Below are positions 32,116 through 42,833 of a stretch of 64,000 nt of DNA, piece by piece. The position numbers and the translations under genes are program-made. The notes beneath the pieces are model-generated. The model made no database searches, was not told where the DNA came from, and saw only the letters and a list, made by a program, of their open reading frames with translations. Origin of the DNA: Paramacrobiotus metropolitanus (Eukaryota; Tardigrada; Eutardigrada; Parachela; Macrobiotidae); NCBI RefSeq assembly GCF_019649055.1, contig NW_026570227.1, forward strand, positions 2,480,001 through 2,544,000, given 5' to 3'. Numbering within the stretch: the stretch's first letter is position 1; the number at the start of each line of letters is the position of its first letter.

Positions 32116-33589
32116 GTGTAGAGTTACAGATTCAGAAATTTTCTGGCGACCGACGTCTCCACAAAAACCTGCTGCTCTGCTTATTTACTTGCAAAAGTCT
32201 CAGTACGGTTTGAAAAAAAACTGATCATGTACTGGTTCTGTCTACAACAAGATGAATCGGCAGCTTGTAGCGATCATCAAGCTAATGGCCCCTGTTCATT
32301 TTCACCAAGAAAATAAAGCCCCAATTCTACCGCTCACTGCACCCAGAAAAGAATGGAGCGGACATCAACCGCGATGATGATCTTTGTTAACACGCCTTGG
32401 CTTTGTCCGTGTAAGTCTGCTGATGCGCGATTAAGTTAGCTTACAAGCTGTGCTGAAATGATCAGAAGACTGATTCCCGAGTGTAATCTGGAATTTTGTA
32501 CGTAAACATCTGCACTGGCTTGAAATGAAAATGGTATATGAAGTACGAGTAATTCCATGGTAATTCCATGGTGCAGTATCTGTAAATTTTCCATGTACTT
32601 GCTGAAAAAAAAATCCGCCAAACCTTTACTGCGCTAATCTGCACGGCAGACATCGATGGCAAATTTTATACAAAGGTTACGTGGACGAATGCAATAAAAC
32701 TTCCGCGCGCGAGATAAGGGAGAAACAAGTTTTTTTTAAATAATGCACCTGTTTTTCTACAACAAGATCTCGCAGCAACGTGGCAGAGTTTGTTAACTGT
32801 AGTTATTCACACCTACCGTTCCAATACACTACAACACGTACCCGGATTCAATATTGCTTCCCGCTGAAACTGTTTTTCATGTTTCTATGTTTCATTCCAT
32901 GTTTCATGTTTTCCATCAGCTCTTTTCGCATGCAAAATATTGTTACTGGCAGTGGCCGATCGATACTGATGATTTGATATTTTTCTGTCTTGAATTTGTC
33001 TGCTCAGTTAAATATACTACTCCTATTGCTCAGGTTCAAAATATGCAGCACCCTTTTATGTTCGGTCGCTGCCGAATACGGGAGAAGTTTGGCGGATATT
33101 ACAATATTTGTTTTCAGGATATCCGCAATTTATTATAACTGGATGCGTGCTGCAGGTACAACGATCGGCAATTTGAAGACTCTGCATACTAACTACGTCT
33201 ACGCACAGTATCAAGTTCTAACCATGACATTTTGGCGGATTGTATTGACAGGGACAGCAAAAGTACCTTCATGAGCACAGTTTTGTACAGTAATTTTAGC
33301 AACCAATAGATTTGTTTCGGCGCCTCACAGAATCCATATTTCATCTACTATCGCATAACGCCCATGCAGTATTTAAACTAGTATTTGATTGGCATAACGG
33401 TCATCAAACGTCAGAGTATCAAACACCAGCACCTCGAAAACGCTGTCAAACCGTATTTGCGACAAAATCACAAACTGATATTTGGAGAACAAAATTTTTT
33501 ATATTATTACTTTGCCAGAACATGGTGAATCTCTCCCCCAAACTTTACCTTTTTTAATACAGCCTTATATTTCAGAGATACAATTTACA
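32116..33589. other. Upstream of receptor gene 2, no gene seen
   Basis: The first 400 nt match the 5' flank of the intact GPCR. The last 450 nt match the promoter region of receptor gene 1. The part between is AT-rich with no convincing coding frame. Confidence 0.45.
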
Positions 33590-35224
33590 ATGACGGTCTC
33601 ACATATGCCACCATTTTCTTGTATCCCGGTCGCGTACATTCGGCTGTTGCAATTAATCGGTGTGTACCCGTATTCGGCCAACCAATGCGGCAGCTGCTTA
33701 CTAAAATTCTGGACTATAATGCTCTTTGCCTTTCAAGTCCTGTTTGTCATCGCCTCGTACGCTCGTCTCCTGGAGATGTTCCGCGTTGATGTCAATTCGG
33801 GGGAACCGTTCTTCCTCATTCACCTTTTATACGGGAACTTTATCTTATTCCGCGGGCTCATCTGGATGATACTGAGCTTTATATGCCTGCGGAAGAAAAA
33901 TATTAAAAAAATCGACCGATCCATGATTTTCCTGAGAACGCCGGAATCAAAAAGCCGAACGGTGTGGACAGTTGTTCTTTTCATGGCGGTGCTTTATTCG
34001 GCGACTGGAGCAATCTGGGATACTCATTCCGAGATATCCTGGACTGGTGAAATTTCCTGGACCGATTCCCGTCGAAACACGTGGAATTCGTTTTCGCTGT
34101 ACCGCCTCCACACACCCGTCATCGTAGACTTTGTCGTCGGTGTCCTTTGGAAATTTCTCAGCGCATTGAATCGCACCCTTCCCTTGGGTGTAATAACCGG
34201 CTTAATGTTGATGCTGCGGAAAGGGTTTTTGGCGATAAAACGACAGATTCGTTCACGTGGAAAAGCGGTGGAAGTCGTGCATATTAATCAGATGCGGCGG
34301 CAGCACAGAATGATTATCAACGCCGTACACACCGTTGATGAAGCGTTCGGTATGATGGTTTTGTATGAATGTATGGAGATCGCCGTGGCTTTTACGGGGA
34401 TCGCGGGAGACAGTCTGAATGTGCGACCTGATACGACTCTCTGGTCGTTCACGAGTGATGGTGTGTGGACTGTTGTCGGGTCGCTGGTGGTCTTCGTTGG
34501 CCTTGTGGTCTGTGGCGCTGCAGTAAGATCGAATTTTCTACACTTATTAAGCTACATTAAGCTTGGAGCGCAATAAGCACACACAGCAAAAGAATTTCGA
34601 TTTCATGAAAATTTTAATTGCACGGGTATTGAGTTGCTCTTACTGGCGCCGGTATGATCGCAAATTATGCCAAAATAGCTAAAGATTTAAGTACTGTATT
34701 TATGTGTTTTTAGTTATTTGTTTAACCTTACTAATGGTTGGTACTTGGTATAATAACTGAATTTTATTTCCAAGCCTCAGGGCGTGGAACGTGTCGTTGA
34801 ACAAGTACTTGCGGAAGACCCGGAACTGCAGATCGCCGACGAATACCAACTGCTGCTGCAACAAATCCGTAAAACCGATGGCGCCGTTTCCGCCATGGGA
34901 CTATTCTACATTCGCAAACCCTTCTTAGTTACGGTAACGGAAACTGTATAACAATTTGCGCTTTCGATGAAGCAATAATTATACGAAGCGTATACTAGGC
35001 AGTTCCCGGTAATGCTGGAATACTTTGTATAGTTGATATCGCTTCTGTGTGGATATTGGACAGCCATCTACGAAATCCGAGAATCCCGTATAGACTGGTT
35101 GGAGTCGCGCAATGCGTCAACCTGGCAGTTTCAGGAACTGTTGTTTCATCTGCACCGAATGTCAGGAATGGCTGTCAACAGTACGCCAACGTTTAACCAG
35201 CGTCATCCTTATGCATATGGTTAA
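33590..35224 (+). CDS. Gustatory-receptor-like 7TM protein, copy 2
   Basis: The three exons are 33590-34522, 34775-34933 and 35033-35224, all phase 0, encoding 427 residues. Exons 2 and 3 have exactly the same lengths as in the copy at 24,593 and are nearly identical. Exon 1 is one codon shorter. The start MTVSHMPP aligns with MTSSFTPS of copy 1, so the longer upstream frame from 33,482 is not used. Membrane spans and loops are as in copy 1. Differences are spread over exon 1 (for example FLRTPESKSRTVWTVVLF versus FLKMSELKNRTLWMILLF), mostly conservative. Both copies are intact and probably both function, as chemosensory or other ligand-gated receptors. Confidence 0.75.
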
Positions 35225-36669
35225 ATACGGCGCTGCTGCCGGCATTAGCGTCGAATCAGTACGCTGCGATCGAAAGAAATACTCCAGGCAACTGTTTAAT
35301 GAAGTTTACAACTTTGCACTGTGAAATATAAATTTATGTAATTAACAAAAATTACTTTTTTTCATATTGTTTGCGCGTAAAGCAGCACGGCATTTGTTAC
35401 AATAACTAAGCCGCATTTAAATCCCCAGATTATACATTTGCCCGCATAGGTGTACCCGAAAACCTGTATTCGATATTCAATCAATCGTCGTTTAAGATGT
35501 GGTCCCGTTGCTGCCCGTTCGCAAAATATTCAGATGTTCGACAGGTCAACGCTTTAACAAACCAGAACACCGCTTGTCGATGTGCCGTTATACTGGAAAA
35601 GACGTTACTGACAACTGCACGTCAAACAATGCTGAACGACAAGCACAGTCAAGCTGGCTAATGCGACTAAATTTTTCCTAAAGTAATTAGTACTACATTT
35701 TGCTCCAAACGGTAACATCACCTTTTTTAGCTTTCTTTGCTTTAATAGGGGTCGGAGAAACCTGGAACCGTACTGGTCCGTACATGCAAAACTGCCAGCG
35801 CACACTATCTCGATCGGTATCACCGACGATCGTAATTTTGCTGAACATGTTGCAAAAGCAGCACTGTGCGAAATTGCGAATAGTGACGCCAGCATAGGAT
35901 GTTGAGCTTTCGACCAGCACCGTAATTATTAACACTTCTGTTTGTTTAGATAATATTAGCCGACCTTACTTTAATTTTGCTGGAAACCCATCCATCTGAT
36001 TTTCGAAGTAGATACTTAAATATGAGCCGCTTTCAACCACCTCAATATCGACAATATCATATAAATGACTTCCTTGAGTTCAAGAAAGGATGTCCTCCTT
36101 TGATTTTGGTGGATGTCGATGTACTTTTATGTGCTCATGGCACCGGATAATACAGGCGCAAAAAAATCAAATACGGTACAAAGAAAAAAAAAGACAAACG
36201 AAAACGTGACAAATAAGCAGGTTAACCTGGCCGGCTGACCCGACGCAACCTACCCATGTGGTACGGGGTAATTATGTCGCATTTAGATAGGGATATCATA
36301 TTTCCTTGCCAAGTATGGAATCGAAAAACGAAGACTTGACATTGGGCTCACTTCCACCAATGAGGCTTAATGAAGGCGTGCCATGCGAATCCAAAGAAGA
36401 TGTAGCTCACAAAGAAGTTGCACACTGCCCACTGTTCAGCAGTTATTACTGCAGCTCAGTGGAAGCGCAGATTATTTTGCCTCTCATCGATCAATACTTC
36501 GCAGCACTGTACACTCGTCATCGACCGCATTTTCAATTTATATTGTACGGACATCTCTCCGCCATTCGCTGTTTAGTTTATTTAATTATTTACATTTGTT
36601 TATGCGGTACAAACAAATCTAGTAATACTAGTAATTGCCGTCTTGCAAAGCTGTAGGTAATCCCTAGCC
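35225..36669. other. Intergenic between receptor gene 2 and F-box gene A
   Basis: The first 300 nt match the 3' flank of receptor gene 1. A 116-codon frame at 36,306-36,656 (start MPSMESKNEDL) has no recognisable domain and ends 14 nt before the F-box gene start, so I leave it as unassigned. The rest holds no gene I can support. Confidence 0.4.
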
Positions 36670-38590
36670 ATGTTGTGCGGAATCTACACAGCCAACAGCG
36701 TCGACGTCACGGATGATGACGGTCTGCTTCGCCACGGACGCGTGGTGGACGTGACGGATGACGGGTTCCTCGTGGACTTTCTGTGTTCCAGCGAAGGTCG
36801 CCGTCTCCTTCCCTTCGCCAGTAAAATCTTCTCACCTGAACGCCGTCATCCGGAAAAACCAGTGGTAATGTCTTTTGGCCAACCAAAGGCCACTGTCACC
36901 GAAGTGCTGATGCGCCAGAATTCCGGCGATCCATGGATTTGGTATCCGGCTGAGTTCGTGCGCAGTTTTTACGGCGTGGCAGTTGTCCAGTGGGTTGACA
37001 AGGACAAAGTGGTGCACACGGATATCCGAGTACGCAAGAGAACGCTGAGCGACCGGTAGGCCTAACGGAAAACTATGGTTCACAAGTATGTTTTAAATGT
37101 ATTATCAATTTGTCACTTGAATTTTTATAGAAATACTGAGAGGCGTGAATTTATAAAGCACGATGTCCTGTTGCCGGCGGAATGTATCTCGATGTCGGCA
37201 AAACAGTTGAGAAATCTACTTCACATTCACGCGCCGGATTCCGGTTTATCTGATGATTACTTTACGTTTTCTCTGGTGGAAGTCGCGGATGGACGCCTCT
37301 GGTACATCCACCGTCCGAATTCCGCCGGTGTGGCAGAATTGATTCAGGAGGAAAAATCTGTGGTAAGCTAGCGAAAACACACAATCACAGAAATTATCTA
37401 CTGTCTTCCTCAAAACGATAATGAAGTTTGTACTAAAGGCAAGTATGCGGCGACAACTGCGATAGTAACTCGTAAAAATGAATTGCACGATCCACCCGTC
37501 ACGCGAACCAGTCTATGCTGGTAGCAATAAAGTGCCAACAATAAAAGCATAAATTCGCAGTTCAAGCTTTTTATTTCAGAAATACCGCGACGAACCTTCA
37601 GGGCGTTTTCTCAAGTGGTTGACCGGGCTTTTGCGCCCGTCAGCATCTTTCGCCGCCGGAGATGAATCAGACGCTACGATGCTATCGGTGGAACTTTGGA
37701 CGGAGGTCTTCTCTTATCTCAACACACAAACCCAGAACTCTCTCCGCGCTGTATGTTCTACGTGGGACACCATTCTGCAGTTGCCCATACTGGCGGCCAA
37801 TATTGTTATCATATGGAGCGACGACGAAACCGTTCGTCTGGATCGTCTTCGGTACTGTACACTGGCTCCTATCTTCAAGTGTCTGCGCCCGTCCACCAAG
37901 ACCTTAACGGTGGCCGACACATCGCTGCTGGGAGCCGATGTTACTCTGGAAATACTGGACATGGTGCAGTATGTTGCCCAGCAGATCGGCAACATTCGAT
38001 TGGATGTTATCCGGATCATCGGCGCGCGGTGCTGTCTGCACTGTGACCACAGCTATCTGCTGGACGACCGCCGCGAATGTCTGTTCCACCGAGCAGACGC
38101 GGAAACCGCTGTCGGTGAGTACAGAAACGAGGTTGGCGTACGCTGGGATGATTTAACGGCGGCGTGCCGAGGTCTTCCCTGCGACGCCCTGCAGTTGATC
38201 AACTTTGAGGTCAACCTGGATTATACCAACGAGTGGACCGAAGACGATCTTTCTCAGTGGATATCGATCCTGAAGATTACAATGCCCCGCGTCAGGATAA
38301 ACGAGGATTTTGAGGGCGCAGCGTGGGAAGCGATGAATGCCGGCTTAACAGTGCCGAGTGGTCAACAGCAGCAAAAGGTCGCGCACTGGTTGCAAGTGAA
38401 TGCGGCTGATCTTATAACCAGTACGGCCTGCAAGGTGAGATGTCTTTAGTTATCTTATATCCACTCCAAGGTTGTCGTACTAATGTAAACGATTCTTTAA
38501 CTTTTTCTTTAACAGAAACTGTTTTTCTCCAATCAAATGATTTGTGATTACAAATATCTGAATATGTTTTTGAGAACTGCCTACGAGTAG
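36670..38590 (+). CDS. F-box family gene A, complete
   Basis: The four exons are 36670-37055, 37131-37362, 37580-38434 and 38516-38590. Phases are consistent, giving 515 residues. An in-frame TAA precedes the ATG, which fixes the start. Residues 1-130 form the N-terminal module shared with gene B (GRVVDVTDDGFLVDF), possibly a small beta-barrel of the Tudor/SH3 kind. A middle domain follows. The F-box starts near residue 240 (MLSVELWTEVFSYLNT..LRAVCSTWDTIL). The C-terminal half is leucine-rich. The F-box suggests a substrate receptor of an SCF ubiquitin ligase. Unlike genes B and C, the F-box is not split by an intron and the last exon differs (KLFFSNQMICDYKYL). It is the only member in the window that is complete from the N-terminal module to the stop. 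Confidence 0.75.
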
Positions 38591-39216
38591 CGAATCGCGA
38601 TACTCAGACATCCAAAGCTGCAGAACGTATTGAGCGCGCAGACATCAATTTTAAACTCCGTTTTCGCCGTTAGCATGTATTCACTATTGGATACAATATT
38701 GGACTGGATGTTTATGATACAAAATTATTGTTCTGTGCTAGATTCTCTGTGCGTCGCATACAGCGGATCCGCGGTCGTCGTTGCAGTATCGCGAGAAGAA
38801 GTGGTGCTTGGACGGCATGAAGGACTTGCGAGTGGAAAAATTATCGTCCCTTGCGCAGCATTTCCTGATGAAACTGCAGAAATCTTTTGGAAAATCAGGT
38901 TTGCATCATTTATAATCTAAGCCCCAAGAAATGCTGTTCTTCAAGTATTCTTCAAAACGCGCTGCAGCTGCAACTCTGCAACCACTGCAGCCTGTAACAA
39001 CTTAATGCCGCTTGATTACCATACAGTTTGACAGCAGGACTGCTGTAAATAAGCAACTTATTTATACTTCTTCATCATGCTGCCAAGCGTCGATTTGCAC
39101 ATTTAAGGGTGACGGAAAGCAGGGCAACCTTGCAGCTGTTGTGCTTATTTTTTAACATTTTTTTCTCTTTGCTGTTGAATTCTCACCGGATTTTTCGAAA
39201 AGGTCCCGCTGAAAAA
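38591..39216. other. Intergenic, no gene seen
   Basis: A 96-codon frame at 38,630-38,920 has no motif and no splice partner that I could find. Confidence 0.4.
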
Positions 39217-39399
39217 ATGTCAGAAATCACCGGCAAGAAGAGAAAACGTTCGAATAAGGATGCCGGAGCCGCCTGTCAGGAAAGGGCAAGCGCAGCCGGC
39301 GGAGGCGCTAAGGGCGAACCAGGTGCTAAGAAAAAGCTTGACAAGAAAGCCCGGATGGAGTCAGAGGATGATGACCATGACAATCACAATATCGACTAA
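39217..39399 (+). CDS. Small basic/acidic hypothetical protein, 60 residues
   Basis: ATG in a good context (GAAAAAATGTCAG) opens a 60-codon frame. It has a basic N-terminus (GKKRKRSNK), an Ala/Gly/Glu middle, a Lys-rich stretch and an acidic His/Asp tail (ESEDDDHDNHNID). The composition is unlike random AT-rich sequence here and suggests a nuclear, disordered protein. There is no homologue in the window and no known family. Confidence 0.35.
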   Translation: MSEITGKKRKRSNKDAGAACQERASAAGGGAKGEPGAKKKLDKKARMESEDDDHDNHNID

Positions 39400-40228
39400 A
39401 CTCATTCCCTATGCCCTGTGAATGTGCCGCGTTACTAAATGCGGCGCACGTTTTTACTATTTTTTCTTGCATGTTCTTTTCTCCTACAGTGGCCGCTATT
39501 GTTATTAATTTGTTTTTTTTATTTTCTCTATCCGCAACAGGCGCAATTGAGGGCACGGCGCACAGTAGCATTGAGCGTGGCGGGTTTCTTTAGGTACGGT
39601 AGGATGCGTTGCGGCGGTTGAAATGCTTGTCACCGTTGATATTTGCGTTATTCCGTGCACAGTTTTGCTTGTTTTGCACAAAAAGTTTGCTGTAATCATC
39701 TTGTAACTCAGCTTGACATGCTGCGAAAAGTGCGAAGCTTTCACTACAAACTTACAGTTTTTTTTCAAACTGAACATATTAAGTCAAAGCAATTTATTTC
39801 GGACTTATCCTTGATGAAGATGATGAAATTGAGTAAAACTGAGTGTGGAAAATATTTTGCATAGCGCATTCTACAGATCTGTATTGCTTCCATTAAGCAA
39901 CGTTTTAGTTGTGTTGTCCATAATTTTAGAATATAATTTTCAACGTCCCGCTGCAAATTTTGGAAAATGCTACAACTGCGAAAAACGGACGCAGCAACAT
40001 AGCGTTCTCTTGCGAGTTCAAGGTAAGTACTCTGAAAGTTCGTATAAAGCGCTTGGGCAAACGTCCAGTAACATTAAATGTCATTAACTGAAGAATTTAA
40101 ACTTTCAAGCCTAGTTTAACAACGGCACGAAATAAATGCAAAATAAAGGAACTTCTGCGTTTTGTCCAGCTGGCAACTTCAGATGGTCGGTCGATGGGCA
40201 AATTAACCGGTGAAAGTTAACATTTAAG
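39400..40228. other. Intergenic, no gene seen
   Basis: Only short open frames with no motif. It ends at the 8-bp target duplication of the GC-rich element. Confidence 0.4.
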
Positions 40229-40704
40229 TAGTGTTGGGCCGGCCCGGCCCAGGGCCGCGGCCCGAACGGCCCGAGCCGAGGTCAGCCCGGCCCTTTTGGG
40301 AGGGCCGCGCCGGGCCGCGGCCCTCGGCCCGGGGAGAAGGGCCATGGCCCGGGCCGCGGCCCGGGCCGTGGCCCGTTGTGGACGTTAAATATGGAAAAAC
40401 AAAAAATTTCATTGGGATTTACTGAAATTTAGTAGTTTTCGATGAGTTTTTCTTAATTTTCATAGCATTAAACGTTTCTAGACGAAAATCCGTCTATTTT
40501 TCCGTTGACATACCCGCTGTAGCCGCTTGCATAATGACATCCGGGAATGAAATATTACTGTGCTGCAAGACGGCCCGGGCCGCGGCCCGGGGACATGTCG
40601 GGCCGCAGCCCGGATCGGCCCGCGACCCGGGCCGTGTAAACGACGGCCCGGCCCTCTTGCTCGGGCCGGGCCGCGCCGGGCCGGGCCGGGCCGACCCAAC
40701 ACCA
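40229..40704. mobile_element. GC-rich hAT-like MITE, 476 bp
   Basis: The ends TAGTGTTGGG and CCCAACACCA are inverted repeats with one mismatch. They are flanked by an 8-bp direct repeat CATTTAAG (40221-40228 and 40705-40712), the TSD length of hAT elements. Both subterminal arms (about 40,238-40,378 and 40,570-40,695) are made of GGCCCG/CGGGCC units, while the middle is AT-rich. Open frames in the arms are composition artefacts. Confidence 0.8.
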
Positions 40705-41083
40705 CATTTAAGTAGTAGTATTTTATTGAGCCAGCTCAAGTACGACACTACATGTAACCTGATGTAACTGCAAAATCTCTAGGTACGCTGCAAGCTTCTG
40801 CATCTGGTAGTCTGTGGCGATAAGATAAAACTGTTTGTTATCAGTGCACTGAATCGGTCATTTTGCCATTTCACCCGTGCTTTGTGAAATTGTGATTTGT
40901 GAAATGGATGCACGGTGCCAGTGCCGTAGTTGTGTTCATCGAAGTAGTATTGCAGCGATCGAAGAGCTGGTTCTGCAGGGGCGGCGCTGGTGCCCTTTAA
41001 GTAATAGCCAACTTCTATACTTATTTCTTAAATTTTCCGAGTATAGAATATTGTTACTACGTTATACTCGGTGCAGGAGAAAA

Positions 41084-42833
41084 ATGGCAGCGTCGCATAT
41101 TCCCGTCGTTGATTTCCAGACTTTCAACGATCCAGCCACCCGAAGCACGTTATCTCAGCAGCTCGTGGATGCGTTCTGCAGCACGGGATTCGTTTATCTG
41201 CGCAATCATGGAATCGATCAGGAACTGGTGAGCTTGCTACTGACTCTTTAAACTGCAAAGCAGAAGACATAAATGTAATTATAATCGCAATGATTACGCA
41301 AAATAAGTTCGTCTGTTCGACTGTGGCGAAAGAGTGGGTATTTATGCTTTCGCCATCTTATACCTGCGAGGTATTCCGCATGCCGAAATCAGGTTGGAAT
41401 ACAGTTATTTAGTTTGTAATTAAATTTTACAATATGTGCAGATCGAGTCAGCATTCTCATCTTCTAAAGAGTTTTTCACCTCACCGATTGACGAGAAAGT
41501 TAAGTACCAGCGGCAACCTGGATCGACCGTTAGTGCCGGCTACGTTGGTCAAGGGAAGGAGAGGTGAGAGATTGTTTTACGTTTCCACGATACCAAGCTT
41601 TGATTTCACCAGCGATATATGACTGGCACCGTTTACTGACGTTACTGACGTTATTTTACTGACAACGAATAGATGATAAGTATTCATAGTAAATAAGTCA
41701 GTTGCAGTTGAACAAGTCATTTTTATTAACGAATCTTTTATAAAATATTTTCAAAGCACATTATACAGTATCAGTTTGTATGCGAAATATTTAAACTGAA
41801 TTTTAAGTTTTTAACAGATTAACCGCTTACGTGGATGCCGAACATGGGATTAAAGAAATCCGAGAATCGTTTGATATCAGCGCGTACGGCCTAAATGTAC
41901 GTACAAGTAGCTCCGGATGTCTGTGGGTCAACTCCTGTCATTGCAGTGTTTACAACTGCGTGTTTAATATTTAATATTGCTTTTACACCGGCCATTATAT
42001 CAAACTAAAAACAATAATTACTGCTGCAATGATTTTACGCAAAAAGCGATACTGCAGTTTACGTAAAAATTTAAGAATATTATTGACAAAATGTTGTCCA
42101 TTACCAAGCACCGATATTTAGAAGCAAACAGATAATTTTATGTAGCCGTTATAATTTGTCTTGCAGCACTTGCCACCCACCCTCCCTCTACCCACATTCG
42201 CCGCCCTCTACCAAGCTTTCTGGGACCTCGGCCAAAAGATCCTGGATTGTCTCGCAGTGGGTCTGGATCTGCCGGATCCCACGGTGTTCCGGCGCAGCCA
42301 TACTCGTGTCGCCCAACCTGGCAGTGGCACGATGTTGCGGACTCTCTGGTACCCGGCGGTGGAGGGCGACGCAGGGGCCAAGGACCAGCTGACGCGTTGT
42401 GGGACCCACTCGGATTACGGGACCCTGACGCTGCTCTTTCAGGACAGCGTCGGTGGACTGGAAGTGGAGAACCGGAAGGATGAGTTCGTTCCTGCCACGC
42501 CCATTCCGGGATGTGTGCTGGTCAATGTGGCCGATCATTTGCAGCGCTGGACGGCGGATCGCCTACGCTCTACAGTAAGCGCGTGGGCTTAATTATGTTT
42601 TTTTTTATAAATTTTAATGCGATGACCTTTTCTGCAATATCATTGACTATTGTTGTGCACAGCGCCATCGTGTTGGATTCGGAGGAAACGTTGCCAAACA
42701 GACCAGACAAAGTATTGCCTTTTTCCTGCATCCGGATGATGATGTCGTGATTACGTGCCTGGATGGTTCCGACAAGTATCCGCCATATGTGGCTAGTGAT
42801 CATCTGCAGGATAGATTCAAGCGTACTTATTAG
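41084..42833 (+). CDS. 2-oxoglutarate/Fe(II)-dependent dioxygenase, IPNS-like
   Basis: The five exons are 41084-41227, 41442-41563, 41818-41896, 42167-42574 and 42663-42833, encoding 307 residues with all phases matched. The N-terminus is the DIOX_N type (HIPVVDFQTF..GFVYLRNHGI). The jelly-roll core has the metal triad: H and D in CGTHSDYGTLTLLFQD, and the distal H in STRHRV at the exon 4/5 junction. The 2-oxoglutarate-binding RxS follows (RQSIAFF). NVADHLQRWTADRLRST precedes it, as in isopenicillin-N-synthase-like and plant-type dioxygenases. Length is normal for the family. It is a cytosolic oxidoreductase that couples 2-oxoglutarate decarboxylation to substrate oxidation. The substrate cannot be read from sequence. 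The gene is apparently intact and unrelated to its neighbours. Confidence 0.88.

Noticed and set aside
40231-40767. Several Gly/Pro/Arg-rich open frames on both strands
   Set aside because: They come from the GGCCCG arms of the hAT-like MITE, not from coding sequence.
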